This document shows, piece by piece, positions 41,027 through 49,504 of a stretch of DNA of 64,000 nt. The translations under genes were made by a program, and so were the position numbers. The DNA is from Tepidiformaceae bacterium. Lineage in GTDB: Bacteria > Chloroflexota > Dehalococcoidia > Tepidiformales > Tepidiformaceae. The notes under the pieces were generated by a model, which made no database searches, was not told where the DNA came from, and was given only the letters and a program-made list of their open reading frames with translations. The stretch's first letter is position 1. Each line of letters begins with the position of its first letter. The stretch lies in assembly GCA_958295975.1 (NCBI GenBank), contig OY282446.1, forward strand, positions 1,713,289 through 1,777,288, read 5' to 3'.

Positions 41027-41877
41027 TGTTTGATCCCCGGAAATCGTACCTGTATCCGGTCCTTCGCCCGCAGAGCGAGGACTATCCGGAGGCTGAGTTC
41101 CAGGTTGCCGTGAGCGTTGGACGTATTGAGCGGACCACGGCCCTCGTCGTTGAAGCTGATTTCATGCTCAGCGATCCGGATCTTCTGAGGCTTGTTGAGC
41201 AGGGGAGTGCTTGCTATGCGCTGCAGGTGCGTTCTCCGAAAACGTATTATCGGTCTGCCTTTTCGACTAGCGAGAATCACATCAGGCAGAATTTTCCGCC
41301 AGGTCTCGTTGCGGGACGTACGGAATTTTCTCCGTTTCTTGTGGCAACGAATCATATCCATGATTTCTGCGCCTATGGATGGCACAAAGATTATGCTGGA
41401 CTGAGTTTTGATATTGCGACCGGATCGGTGCTTGCTGTCGATTGGCCTGACGAGCATACGATTGATACGACTGAGGAAGCGCCACTGGGTTCTATCTTCG
41501 AGCTGGTTGAAACCAGTAAGCTCTCTGGCGGAATGTGGGGGATCGACCACGCCGGTGAGCGTATTCGTATCGAGCTGTCTCCGCAAGATTACGCACGATT
41601 CAAAGCAGCAAGGGAGAATGTGAATAATCAGCCGGAGGCTGCTTATATCATGAATTCAATTTATCTTCCGGCACTGATATGGTTGCTTCAGGAGGGAGAC
41701 AAGGACAGTGAGGAATTGAGTGAAAAGCGCTGGTTCCGGGCAGTGAATGCTCGCCTTGAAGCGAAAAATTTGCCGTTGCTTGGGGGTAATTCCAACCGAG
41801 TGATTGATTCGCAGCATTTGCTGGACTATCCATTCGAAAAACTTCCTCTCTTGATCGAGCAGGATGTGATGCTGTGA
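41026..41877 (+). CDS. Unknown protein of the GHKL-methyltransferase operon
   Basis: A 283-residue protein that I do not recognise. The start ATG overlaps the ATPase stop (TGATG). The first 180 residues look strand-rich (EFQVAVSVGRIERTTALVVE, YALQVRSPKTYYRSAF), followed by a more helical end. No PD-(D/E)XK, HNH, GIY or other nuclease motif is obvious. Position between an ATPase and a DUF6339 protein suggests a structural, recognition or effector subunit. AT-rich like its neighbours. Confidence 0.75.
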   Translation: MFDPRKSYLYPVLRPQSEDYPEAEFQVAVSVGRIERTTALVVEADFMLSDPDLLRLVEQGSACYALQVRSPKTYYRSAFSTSENHIRQNFPPGLVAGRTEFSPFLVATNHIHDFCAYGWHKDYAGLSFDIATGSVLAVDWPDEHTIDTTEEAPLGSIFELVETSKLSGGMWGIDHAGERIRIELSPQDYARFKAARENVNNQPEAAYIMNSIYLPALIWLLQEGDKDSEELSEKRWFRAVNARLEAKNLPLLGGNSNRVIDSQHLLDYPFEKLPLLIEQDVML

Positions 41878-42617
41878 AGGCAAGGTATTTTACCGAAACT
41901 TCTGTTGCGCGTCTGCGTCTTGAAGCGGAGAATCGTCTTGCTGTGTACTATTCTGGCGAAGATTTGGCCAACCTTGCTCCGATGGATGCTGTGCGAGATT
42001 CGCGTGTCGATATGACTTCTTTCGCGGACCACCTCAGCTATGCGGAACCTGCGTCCGGTACTGATGTCGACAACGCGCTGTGCGTCTTCGACGCACTGAG
42101 TGCCCTGACTCCTCAGCAGGCTGCTGATGAAAGAATTTGGGTTTACTTGTGCCATAACGACTGTGCGGACTACGTGCGCTGGAGGTGGCTCGGCAGCCGT
42201 CCCGAGTCTGATGATGTGGCTCGATCAAGAGTGCTGAATCACTTTTTCGCACGAGATAATCGTGCTCTTATTCGTGATAATGGTATCTCGCGCCTCTGGT
42301 GGCTCGGGCATATCGCGCACGGCATTGATAGCGCAAATCCCCGCCGATTCCTAGAGATCGTTCTTCATCGCCAAGATGTTCGTTCGGCGCTTCTTGAACG
42401 TCCTTCGGTGGCAATGAATGAACGTGTTTTGCGTTCAATCTACCAAGTGATGCATGGACATTGGCAGTCTGACAGCAAATTGTTTCAGCGGGAGACATTC
42501 CGGCGTTGGATGGTCGGTTTGAACCGACGCGGGGGGGTGATTCTCCTTGATGCGCTCGATTCCAGCCAGCTGGATGAGTTGATCAGGGACGAGGCTCGTG
42601 TTGCCCTGGAGTCTTAA
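41874..42617 (+). CDS. DUF6339-family protein
   Basis: A 247-residue protein matching my recollection of DUF6339: an N-terminal ENRLAVYYSGEDLANL, DVDNALCVFDALSALTPQQA, DERIWVYLCHNDCADYVRWR and the strongly conserved-looking RALIRDNGISRLWWLGHIA. It is helical and Trp/Arg-rich. No biochemical role is known to me. GTG start overlaps the previous stop (GTGA), so all four genes of this operon are coupled. Family membership should be confirmed by profile search. Confidence 0.72.
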   Translation: MKARYFTETSVARLRLEAENRLAVYYSGEDLANLAPMDAVRDSRVDMTSFADHLSYAEPASGTDVDNALCVFDALSALTPQQAADERIWVYLCHNDCADYVRWRWLGSRPESDDVARSRVLNHFFARDNRALIRDNGISRLWWLGHIAHGIDSANPRRFLEIVLHRQDVRSALLERPSVAMNERVLRSIYQVMHGHWQSDSKLFQRETFRRWMVGLNRRGGVILLDALDSSQLDELIRDEARVALES

Positions 42618-42677
42618 GACGGTGAAATGCGCCTTCGCCTACACTGTGGCCATGCGAATGGCGCGCGGGGCGCGGGC

Positions 42678-43694
42678 GTGAGCGTGGGGCAGGCCGTGCC
42701 CGTGCTGGTGGCGGACGCCCCCGACGCCGACCTCCAGCGGCGCTTCCTCCACGAAATGCTGCTCATGCGGCGCTTTGAGGACAAGTGCGCGGAGATGTAC
42801 ACGCGCGGCAGGATTCGCGGCTTCCTCCACCTCTACTCCGGGCAGGAGGCCTGCGCCACGGGGGCCATCCACGCCCTGCGCGCGGACGACAAGATCGTGA
42901 CGCACTACCGCGACCACGGCCACGCCCTCGCGCGCGGGCTGGAGGCGCCGCGCATCATGGCCGAGCTGTTCGCGCGCGTGGGCGGCACCAACGGGGGGCG
43001 TGGCGGCTCCATGCACCTGTTCGACGCGGCCCGCGGCTTCCTCGGCGGCTACGCCATCGTCGCCGGGCACATGCCCATCGCCGCCGGGCTGGGGCTGGCG
43101 GCGGTCATGCGCCGCGAGGACTGGGCCGCGCTCTGCATCTTCGGCGACGGCGGCGTGGGCGAGGGCGAATTCCACGAGGCGCTCAACCTGGCCGCCATCT
43201 GGAAGCTGCCCGTCGTCTGGTTCTGCGAAAACAACGGCTACGGCATGGGCGTGCCCTTCGACGACTCGCTCGCCAACGACGTCTACAAGATCGCCGCCGC
43301 CTACCGCATGCCCAGCGTGCGCATCGACGGCATGGACGTGCTGGAGGTGTACTCCGCCACGCAGCTCGCGCTGGCCCACTGCCGCGAGGGGCACGGCCCC
43401 TACTTCATCGAGGCGCTCACCTACCGCTTCCGCGGCCACTCCATGGCCGACCCCGAGCTGTACCGCGCGCGGGAGGAGGTGGAGGCCTACCGCCAGCGCG
43501 ACCCCATCCAGCGGCTGAAGCGCTCCATGACGGCGGACGGGCTGCTCGACGAGGCCGCGTGGGAGGCGCTCGTCGTGCGCGTGGGCGCCGAGGTGGACGA
43601 GGCCGTGGCCTTCGCCGAGGCCAGCCCCGAGCCGGGCCTGCACACCCTCCACGACCACATCACGAAGGAGCGGGACGCGGAGGCGGGGGCATGA
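42678..43694 (+). CDS. 2-oxoacid dehydrogenase E1 alpha (pyruvate/acetoin type)
   Basis: A 338-residue thiamine-diphosphate-dependent decarboxylase subunit. The ThDP motif GDGGVGEGEFHEALNLAAIW with the later NN ends in ENNGYGMGV; GGRGGSMHLFD and FLGGYAIVAGHMPIAAG place it with PdhA/AcoA rather than the branched-chain type. GC returns to the genome level here, marking the end of the AT-rich island. The GTG at 42678 was chosen from homology of the N-terminus and lies 32 bases after TACACT (42640-42645); a GTG at 42684 is also possible. The next gene overlaps (ATGA). Confidence 0.92.
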   Translation: MSVGQAVPVLVADAPDADLQRRFLHEMLLMRRFEDKCAEMYTRGRIRGFLHLYSGQEACATGAIHALRADDKIVTHYRDHGHALARGLEAPRIMAELFARVGGTNGGRGGSMHLFDAARGFLGGYAIVAGHMPIAAGLGLAAVMRREDWAALCIFGDGGVGEGEFHEALNLAAIWKLPVVWFCENNGYGMGVPFDDSLANDVYKIAAAYRMPSVRIDGMDVLEVYSATQLALAHCREGHGPYFIEALTYRFRGHSMADPELYRAREEVEAYRQRDPIQRLKRSMTADGLLDEAAWEALVVRVGAEVDEAVAFAEASPEPGLHTLHDHITKERDAEAGA

Positions 43695-44668
43695 CCGAGC
43701 TGCGCATGCGCGACGCCATCCGCGAGGCCCTGCGCGAGGAGATGCTGCGGGACGAGCGCGTCTTCCTCCTGGGCGAGGACATCGGCGCCTACGGCGGCTC
43801 CTACGCCTGCACGCGCGGGCTGCTGGACGAGTTCGGCCCCGAGCGCGTGCGCGACACGCCCATCTCCGAGTCCGGCATCGTGGGCATGGGCGTGGGGGCC
43901 GCGCTCGCGGGCTTCCACCCCATGGTCGAGATCATGACCATCAACTTCAGCCTCGTGGCGCTCGACCAGATCGTGAACAACGCCTCCAAGCTGCACTACA
44001 TGAGCGGCGGGCAGGTGCACGTGCCCATGGTGCTGCGCATGGCCAGCGGCGGCGGCAGCCAGCTGGGCGCCACCCACAGCCACAGCCTCGAGGGCATGTT
44101 CGCCCACTTCCCCGGCCTGCTCGTCGTCTGCCCCTCCTTCCCCGCCGACGCCAAGGGGCTGCTGAAGCGCGCCTTCCGCGAGCCCAACCCCGTCGTCTTC
44201 ATCGAGCACACGGCCCTCTACGGCCTGCGCGGCGAGGTGCCCGACGACCCCGACCACCTCGTCGAGTTCGGGCGGGCGGCGGTGGTGCGCGCGGGCGCGG
44301 ACGTGACCATCGTGGGCTACAGCGGCAGCGTGCATCAGGCGTGGCGCGCCGCCGGCATGCTGGACGCGGAGCACGGCCTCTCCGCCGAGGTCATCGACCT
44401 GCGCACCCTGCGCCCGCTCGACATCGCCACCGTGCTCGAATCCGTGCGCCGCACCAACCGCGCCGTCATCGTCGAGGACGACTGGAAGTTCGGGGGCTTC
44501 GCGGGCGAGGTCGCCGCCCAGATCATGGAGCACGCCTTCGACTGGCTCGACGCGCCCGTGGCCCGCGTCTGCGGCGCGGACGTGCCCATGCCCTACAACC
44601 GCAACCTCGAATACGCCGCCCTGCCGTCCGAGGAGGACGTGGTCGAGGCGGTGCTGGCGATGCTCTGA
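43691..44668 (+). CDS. 2-oxoacid dehydrogenase E1 beta (pyruvate/acetoin type)
   Basis: A 325-residue beta subunit that completes the E1 heterotetramer. Recognisable segments are LRMRDAIREALREEMLRDE, FLLGEDIGAYGGSYACT, THSHSLEGMFAHFPGL (His-rich active-site loop) and VEDDWKFGGFAGEVAA. The start ATG overlaps the alpha-subunit stop. It assembles with the alpha subunit and the E2 encoded next. Confidence 0.94.
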   Translation: MTELRMRDAIREALREEMLRDERVFLLGEDIGAYGGSYACTRGLLDEFGPERVRDTPISESGIVGMGVGAALAGFHPMVEIMTINFSLVALDQIVNNASKLHYMSGGQVHVPMVLRMASGGGSQLGATHSHSLEGMFAHFPGLLVVCPSFPADAKGLLKRAFREPNPVVFIEHTALYGLRGEVPDDPDHLVEFGRAAVVRAGADVTIVGYSGSVHQAWRAAGMLDAEHGLSAEVIDLRTLRPLDIATVLESVRRTNRAVIVEDDWKFGGFAGEVAAQIMEHAFDWLDAPVARVCGADVPMPYNRNLEYAALPSEEDVVEAVLAML

Positions 44669-44677
44669 GGGGGCCGC

Positions 44678-45919
44678 ATGGCGTTTGAAGTGACGATGCC
44701 GCGGATGGGCGCCGACATGACCGAGGGCACGCTCGTGCGCTGGCTGCGCCAGCCCGGCGACGCCGTCGCGCGCGGCGATGTCATCGCCGAAATCGAGACC
44801 GACAAGGCCACCGTCGAACTCGAGGCCTTCGAGTCCGGCACCGTGCGCCAGCTGGTCGCGGCGGAGGGCGAAACCGTCCCCGTCGGCGACGTGATCGCCC
44901 TGCTGGGCGCGCCCGACGAGGCGCTGCCCGCCGTCGAGCACCACCCCTTGCCCGACAAGCCCTCGCATCGCGCCATCGAGGCCCCGTCCGGTTCCGCGCC
45001 GCCGCCCGACGACGGCGCCGCCCCCGCGGGGGGGCGTACGCGCGTCTCGCCCGTGGCGCGGCGCATCGCCGCCGACGCCGGCATCGACCTCGCCGCCGTG
45101 GCCGGGTCCGGCCCCGACGGGCGCATCCTGCGGCGCGACGTGGAGGCGGCCATCATCGCGCGCGACCACCACGCCCCCGCGGGCGCGCCCGTGGTCGAGC
45201 CCGCGCCGGAGTCGCCGCCGCCCCCGCCCCCCGACCCCGCCCGCGTCGAGCCGCTCACGCGCATGCGCGCCGCCATCGCCCGCAACATGGCCGAGGCCAA
45301 GCGCGTCCAGCCCCACTACTACCTCGCCGTGGACGTGGACATGACGGAGGCCATGGCCTTCCGCGCCCACGCCAACCTCATCCTCGACGCGGCCCGCCGC
45401 CTGAGCGTGAACGACCTGCTGGTGAAGGCCTGCGCCGCCGCCCTCGCGCGTCATCCGAAGTTCAACGCCGCCTTCACCGACGACGGCATCCAGTACCACG
45501 CCCGCATCGACATCAACATCGGCGTGGCGCTCGACGAGGGGCTGATCGCGCCCGCCCTGCTCGACGCGGGCAGCAAGGCGCTGCCGGACATCGCGGAGGC
45601 GTCGAAGGCGCTGGTGGAGCGCGCCCGCGCGGGCCGCCTGCGCGCCGCCGAGTACGCGGGCGGCACCTTCACCATCACCAACCTCGGCGCCTACGGCATC
45701 GACGCGCTCACGGGCGTCATCAACGCGGGCCAGGCGGCCATCCTCGGCGCGGGCGCGGTGACGGAGCGCGCGGCGGTGGTGGACGGCGCGCTGGCCGTGC
45801 GCCAGCTGATGACGCTCGCGCTCAGCGCCGACCACCGCGTCACGGACGGCGCGGAGGGCGCGCGCTTCCTCGCCGACGTCCGCGCGCTCCTGGAATCCCC
45901 CGCCCAGCTGGCGCAGTAG
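44678..45919 (+). CDS. Dihydrolipoamide acyltransferase E2 (pyruvate/acetoin type)
   Basis: A 413-residue E2 core. Lipoyl domain at residues 1-80 with the lipoylated Lys in EIETDKATVELEAFESG; a peripheral subunit-binding domain near residues 123-160 (RVSPVARRIAADAGIDLAAV); Pro-rich linkers; and the catalytic domain ending in the active-site SADHRVTDG. It transfers the acyl group to CoA. No E3 gene follows, so the complex must share a dihydrolipoamide dehydrogenase encoded elsewhere. Confidence 0.95.
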   Translation: MAFEVTMPRMGADMTEGTLVRWLRQPGDAVARGDVIAEIETDKATVELEAFESGTVRQLVAAEGETVPVGDVIALLGAPDEALPAVEHHPLPDKPSHRAIEAPSGSAPPPDDGAAPAGGRTRVSPVARRIAADAGIDLAAVAGSGPDGRILRRDVEAAIIARDHHAPAGAPVVEPAPESPPPPPPDPARVEPLTRMRAAIARNMAEAKRVQPHYYLAVDVDMTEAMAFRAHANLILDAARRLSVNDLLVKACAAALARHPKFNAAFTDDGIQYHARIDINIGVALDEGLIAPALLDAGSKALPDIAEASKALVERARAGRLRAAEYAGGTFTITNLGAYGIDALTGVINAGQAAILGAGAVTERAAVVDGALAVRQLMTLALSADHRVTDGAEGARFLADVRALLESPAQLAQ

Positions 45920-45982
45920 GGGCGGGCGGGATGGAGGACAGCGCCCTGACGGCGTCCGCGCCCAGCTTGGACCCCAGAAACC

Positions 45983-46031
45983 CTGCCACGCGGAGAAGCA
46001 GAAACCCATAGCGTGGCAGCCTGGCTGCCAC
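45983..46031 (+). other. Two mutually exclusive hairpins after the E2 gene
   Basis: Segment 46011-46019 (GCGTGGCAG) can pair with 45983-45991 (9 bp, 19-base loop), or its last 7 bases can pair with 46025-46031 (5-base loop). The 263-base gap 45920-46182 otherwise shows no gene. No T-run follows. It may be a weak terminator or 3' mRNA stabiliser. Confidence 0.4.
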
Positions 46032-46182
46032 TCTCCCCCGCAAGCGCTCCCTGTTCGCGAAGATTGTCCAGCACGGCGCTTTCTTGCACGGGGTGTACGA
46101 ATCCTGTCCTTCCTCATGCGAAGAAGGGGAAATCTCCATTTATTATTAGTACGCCAAATATGCAGAAATTCGACGGCAACAG

Positions 46183-46428
46183 TTACACCAAGCGCGGGAT
46201 GTACTGCACTCCGAGGTACGTGACCACTCCGAACAACACCGCCAAGGCAATGCGATTGCGCATCCGACGCGGACGCCACGCCCAAACCCGGGCAATCTGG
46301 TGGGCAATGCTGCCGTTTGCCGCCACAGAGCTATCGCGGGCGCGCCGAAGGCGTTCGGCCACCACGGCGGCTCGGAATTTCCGGACACGTTCCTGCCGTT
46401 CACGGTCCGCTTCTCCAAGGTCCACCAT
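46183..46428 (-). CDS. Small basic protein with C-terminal membrane helix
   Basis: An 81-residue protein: an Arg-rich helical region (about residues 5-58) followed by one membrane helix (about 60-77, IALAVLFGVVTYLGVQYI). AGGAGA lies 8 bases before the ATG. No family recognised. AT-richer than the genome average and isolated between convergent-facing neighbours. Confidence 0.5.
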   Translation of the reverse strand: MVDLGEADRERQERVRKFRAAVVAERLRRARDSSVAANGSIAHQIARVWAWRPRRMRNRIALAVLFGVVTYLGVQYIPRLV

Positions 46429-46470
46429 TGCCGTCTCCTGCCCTGAAGATTGACAGTGCCATAGTACTGC

Positions 46471-46704
46471 ATGGAGGGGAGTTCTGTCAGCCGAGCGCGT
46501 GGAGACCCCACGCTGTCGTCGCGTGGGCGCGCGCGTCCGTATTTCTCGAGGACTCCCGGCGACCTTCGTGAGGCCGTGCAGGTGGCGAGCAGCGGTATCT
46601 TTGTCGAAACGAATCTGAGCGCCCTCGGCATCGTCGAGCGCTGCCAGCAGGTGATCGAGCTGTGCGGATTCAATCCGCGCGAGTTTGCGGTCGAGACGCG
46701 CTAG
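46471..46704 (+). CDS. Doubtful small protein
   Basis: A 77-residue frame with an Arg/Ser-rich first half and an ordered-looking second half (SGIFVETNLSALGIVERCQQ). Its stop shares the CTAG with the convergent retropepsin-like gene, a common gene-end arrangement in this window. No ribosome site is clear. It could be a fragment of an older gene. The 46429-46700 gap otherwise holds nothing I can support. Confidence 0.3.
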   Translation: MEGSSVSRARGDPTLSSRGRARPYFSRTPGDLREAVQVASSGIFVETNLSALGIVERCQQVIELCGFNPREFAVETR

Positions 46705-47150
46705 CGCCGCCGGGGGATGGTCAGGTCGGCGGAGTCCACCTCCGCTTCGAGCGCGTTCGCGGGCGCGTCGTAGCGCAGGCGCCAGCGGTTCAGGATGTCG
46801 CGCCCCAGCAGCGACGGCAGCCCGCGGTTGTGCTCGCCCGGCTCCGCGATGGCGAGCTCGGTGCGGTAGACGTACAGGCTCGCCTCATCGGAGAACATGA
46901 TGCTGGTGTCTGCCCGATAGAGGCGCGTGTCCCCGCCGACGCTGCTCACCAGGTCGCGCGTCGGCGTCAGGTTCTCGATTTCCATCCCCGCGGCCTGGGC
47001 GTCTTTGGGCATCAGGAGCGTGATCTCGGCTCCGGTATCCAGAAGAAACGAGACTCTTATCGCGATTCCCAGGCTGATGATGGCGATCCTTCCCTCCATG
47101 GAGGGGTACGGATACATCGGAGCGTCCCTGAACTGGCCAGTGAGCGTCAT
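46701..47150 (-). CDS. Retropepsin-like aspartic protease-fold protein
   Basis: A 149-residue protein with the single-domain retroviral-protease-like pattern: the catalytic triad motif LLDTGAEITLL (about residues 35-45) and, near the C-terminus, LLGRDILNRWRL, which corresponds to the second-strand G-R-D/N motif. It would act as a homodimer. Its start ATG overlaps the stop of the DUF5678-like gene (ATGA), so the two are coupled. Target unknown. Confidence 0.8.
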   Translation of the reverse strand: MTLTGQFRDAPMYPYPSMEGRIAIISLGIAIRVSFLLDTGAEITLLMPKDAQAAGMEIENLTPTRDLVSSVGGDTRLYRADTSIMFSDEASLYVYRTELAIAEPGEHNRGLPSLLGRDILNRWRLRYDAPANALEAEVDSADLTIPRRR

Positions 47151-47443
47151 GCCTGGAGGACGTAGGTGCGCTGCTTCGTTGCGACGAACTCGATGCAAGC
47201 ATCCCCGCGCGGGATGCCGCGCCGGTCCATCTCCGCCAGCAGGGCTTCCTGCGTCTCCGCCGCCAGCGTGCCGTCCCGGGAGACCGCGACCCACATGTCC
47301 GGATACTTCTTGATGAAATGGTCGCGGTTGGCGTCGAAGGTCCGCACGAGGGCCGAAAACTCCTCAATCCCGCGCGCGACCTCGTCGGGGTCGCCGATCA
47401 GCTCCAGCAGTTCCGCTTCCGTCATCGGGGCGCGCTCCGGCAT
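47147..47443 (-). CDS. DUF5678-like small protein
   Basis: A 98-residue protein whose C-terminal 60 residues (KKYPDMWVAVSRDGTLAAET, then a short helix and FVATKQRTYVL) fit the DUF5678 pattern: a strand pair with W-V-A-V, D-G and a later helix. The ATG at 47443 lies 6 bases after TATACT (47455-47450), which decides the start over the in-frame ATG at 47425. It pairs with the retropepsin-like gene, an arrangement that suggests a joint function. Confidence 0.68.
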   Translation of the reverse strand: MPERAPMTEAELLELIGDPDEVARGIEEFSALVRTFDANRDHFIKKYPDMWVAVSRDGTLAAETQEALLAEMDRRGIPRGDACIEFVATKQRTYVLQA

Positions 47444-47449
47444 GGGCCC

Positions 47450-47455
47450 AGTATA
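47450..47455 (-). promoter_or_regulatory. -10-like hexamer for a leaderless transcript
   Basis: TATACT on the minus strand ends 6 bases before the ATG at 47443. Confidence 0.5.
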
Positions 47456-47471
47456 GCGCCCCGCGCGGGCC

Positions 47472-48026
47472 TCAGCGCAGCCGCTTCCCCATGACATAAA
47501 ACGGCGGGCCGTTGGGCGTGAACGGCATCTCCGCGAGCACCTCGAAGCCGAGCCGCGCGTAGAGCTCGTGGGCGCGGCTGTCCGCGCGCGTGCTCAGCAC
47601 GCAGGCGGCCTCGGGGCGGCCCGCCAGCAGCGCCCCCACCAGCAGCGCGCCGACGCCGCGGCTCTGCAGGGCGGGATGGACGGCGATCTCGACCAGCTCG
47701 TAGGCGTCGTCCAGCCAGCGCCTGCGCGCCCCGCGGTCGAGCTGGCGGGCCACGGTGTCGCGCCACCACTGGCCGCGCAGGCTGCGGTAGCCGTAGGTCA
47801 TGCCCGCCACGCCGTGGTCGGGCAGGCCCGCCGTGCCCGCCTCGCCGAGGGCCACGAAGCCGCGGTAGCCCGCGATCTGGCGGTGCTGCTGCTGCAGGCG
47901 GCGGCGGATTTCGGCGCCGCGGTTGGGGTCGCGGTAGGGCGGCAGGGCGAAGGCCTCGGCGTAGACGGCGACGGCCCCCTCGAAGCGGGGGCCGTCCTCG
48001 GGGAGCGGCTCGATGCGCCAGCTCAT
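47472..48026 (-). CDS. GNAT-family N-acetyltransferase
   Basis: A 184-residue acetyl-CoA-dependent acetyltransferase. The acetyl-CoA-binding motif A is visible at VEIAVHPALQSRGVGALLVG (about residues 112-131), and the C-terminal AHELYARLGFEVL is typical. The ATG at 48026 overlaps the stop of the MoxR-like gene (ATGA), so it is in the same operon. Acceptor unknown. Confidence 0.88.
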   Translation of the reverse strand: MSWRIEPLPEDGPRFEGAVAVYAEAFALPPYRDPNRGAEIRRRLQQQHRQIAGYRGFVALGEAGTAGLPDHGVAGMTYGYRSLRGQWWRDTVARQLDRGARRRWLDDAYELVEIAVHPALQSRGVGALLVGALLAGRPEAACVLSTRADSRAHELYARLGFEVLAEMPFTPNGPPFYVMGKRLR

Positions 48027-49420
48027 CCGCGATACTGGATGCGGGCGCCCACGCGGTCCTTGTTGAGCCGCTTGTTCAGGTGCAGCCCCTCGAGGATGAA
48101 CTCGATGGCGGCGGCCAGCTCGCCGGGCGTCTCCGCGCCCGCCGTGCGCAGGGCCTCGTCCAGCCCCTCGATGGCGTCCGTGAGCCGCCGGTAGTCGCTG
48201 CTGGCCGTCATCTCGCCCACCTCGACGGAGACGCCGGACTTGAAGCGCGCGACCACCGTCTCCAGCTCCGTGAGGTTGTAGAGGCGGTTGAAGACGGTGA
48301 CGACGGCGCCCTGGATGAGCTTCTCGATGATCTGCTCCTCGCGTCCGTCCTCCACCGTCTCCAGCTCCACCTTGCCGGTGAGGGCGGGCACCACGAAGGG
48401 CAGATCGCTCACGCGGGGCACGGCCTCGTCCTCGCCGTTCACGATGGCGCGGCGGAGGGCGTTGGCGAGCATGCTCTCGTAGTTGGCGATGCTGGCGCGC
48501 ACGCTCACGCCGGAGCGCTGGTTCACGTCGGGGCTGCGCCGCGCCAGCCGCGTGATCTCGGCGATGATCTCCGTCATGTAGACGGGCACGGCCACGTTGA
48601 AGTCCGCCGGCATGGGGTGGTGCTCGGCCTCGACGATGTCGATCTCGTGCTCGATCGTGCGCGGGTAGTGCGTCCGCACCTGCGCGCCGTAGCGGTCCTT
48701 CAGGGGCGTGATGATGCGCCCGCGGTTCGTGTAGTCCTCGGGGTTCGCGCTGGCCACCACGAACACGTCCAGCGGCAGGCGCACGCGGTAGCCCCGAATC
48801 TGCACGTCGCGCTCCTCCATGATGTTGAGGAGGCCCACCTGGATGCGCTCGGCCAGATCGGGCAGCTCGTTGATGCAGAAGATGCCGTGGTTGGTGCGCG
48901 GCACCAGCCCGTAGTGGATCGTGAGCTCGTCCGAGAGGTAGCGCCCCTCGGCCACCTTGATCGGGTCCACCTCGCCGATCAGGTCCGCGATGGTGATGTC
49001 CGGCGTGGCCAGCTTCTCGCCGTAGCGCGCGTCGCGGTCCAGCCACACGAGCGCCGCCGCGTCGCCCCGCTCCTCCGCGATGTGGCGACCCTGGCTCGTG
49101 ATGGGGGCGAACGGATCCTCCGGAATCTCGCAGTCCGCGAGCACGGGCAGGGCCTCGTCCAGCAGGCTCGTGAGCGAGCGGATGATGCGCGACTTGGCCT
49201 GCCCGCGCTCGCCCAGGAAGATGATGTCCTGCCCCGCCAGGATGGCGTTCACGACGTGGGGGATGACCGTCTCGTCGTAGCCGTAGACGCCGGGGAAGAG
49301 CTCATCCCCCGCGCGGATGCGGGCGATGAGGTTGCGCCGCATCTCCTCGCGCACGGGCACGGGCCGGTAGCCCGACTCCCGCAGTTCGCCGACGGTCCGG
49401 GGCCGTTCGCGTGCGCTCAC
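48023..49420 (-). CDS. MoxR/ChlI-type AAA+ ATPase
   Basis: A 465-residue AAA+ ATPase of the MoxR/magnesium-chelatase-I clade. The Walker A-like loop reads FLGERGQAKSRIIRSL (about residue 72; a Q replaces the usual T/V-G spacing), Walker B is GIFCINELPDL, and sensor 1 is FVVASANPEDY. Such ATPases usually remodel a partner with a VWA domain, but no VWA gene is adjacent here. GTG at 49420 chosen with AGGAG about 11 bases upstream. It heads an operon with the GNAT gene. Confidence 0.88.
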   Translation of the reverse strand: MSARERPRTVGELRESGYRPVPVREEMRRNLIARIRAGDELFPGVYGYDETVIPHVVNAILAGQDIIFLGERGQAKSRIIRSLTSLLDEALPVLADCEIPEDPFAPITSQGRHIAEERGDAAALVWLDRDARYGEKLATPDITIADLIGEVDPIKVAEGRYLSDELTIHYGLVPRTNHGIFCINELPDLAERIQVGLLNIMEERDVQIRGYRVRLPLDVFVVASANPEDYTNRGRIITPLKDRYGAQVRTHYPRTIEHEIDIVEAEHHPMPADFNVAVPVYMTEIIAEITRLARRSPDVNQRSGVSVRASIANYESMLANALRRAIVNGEDEAVPRVSDLPFVVPALTGKVELETVEDGREEQIIEKLIQGAVVTVFNRLYNLTELETVVARFKSGVSVEVGEMTASSDYRRLTDAIEGLDEALRTAGAETPGELAAAIEFILEGLHLNKRLNKDRVGARIQYRG

Positions 49421-49504
49421 TGGCTGGCGCTCCTCTCCCGCGTCCGCCGGGGCGGTCGGGGCAATGTGCCCCCACGATAACGGGCGATGGGCCAAGCCGC
49501 CCGC

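Noticed and set aside
46146-46673. Minus-strand open frame of 175 codons
   Set aside because: Low-complexity Arg/Cys/Trp/Ser composition; the 81-residue frame inside it on the same strand but another phase has a ribosome site and a membrane helix.
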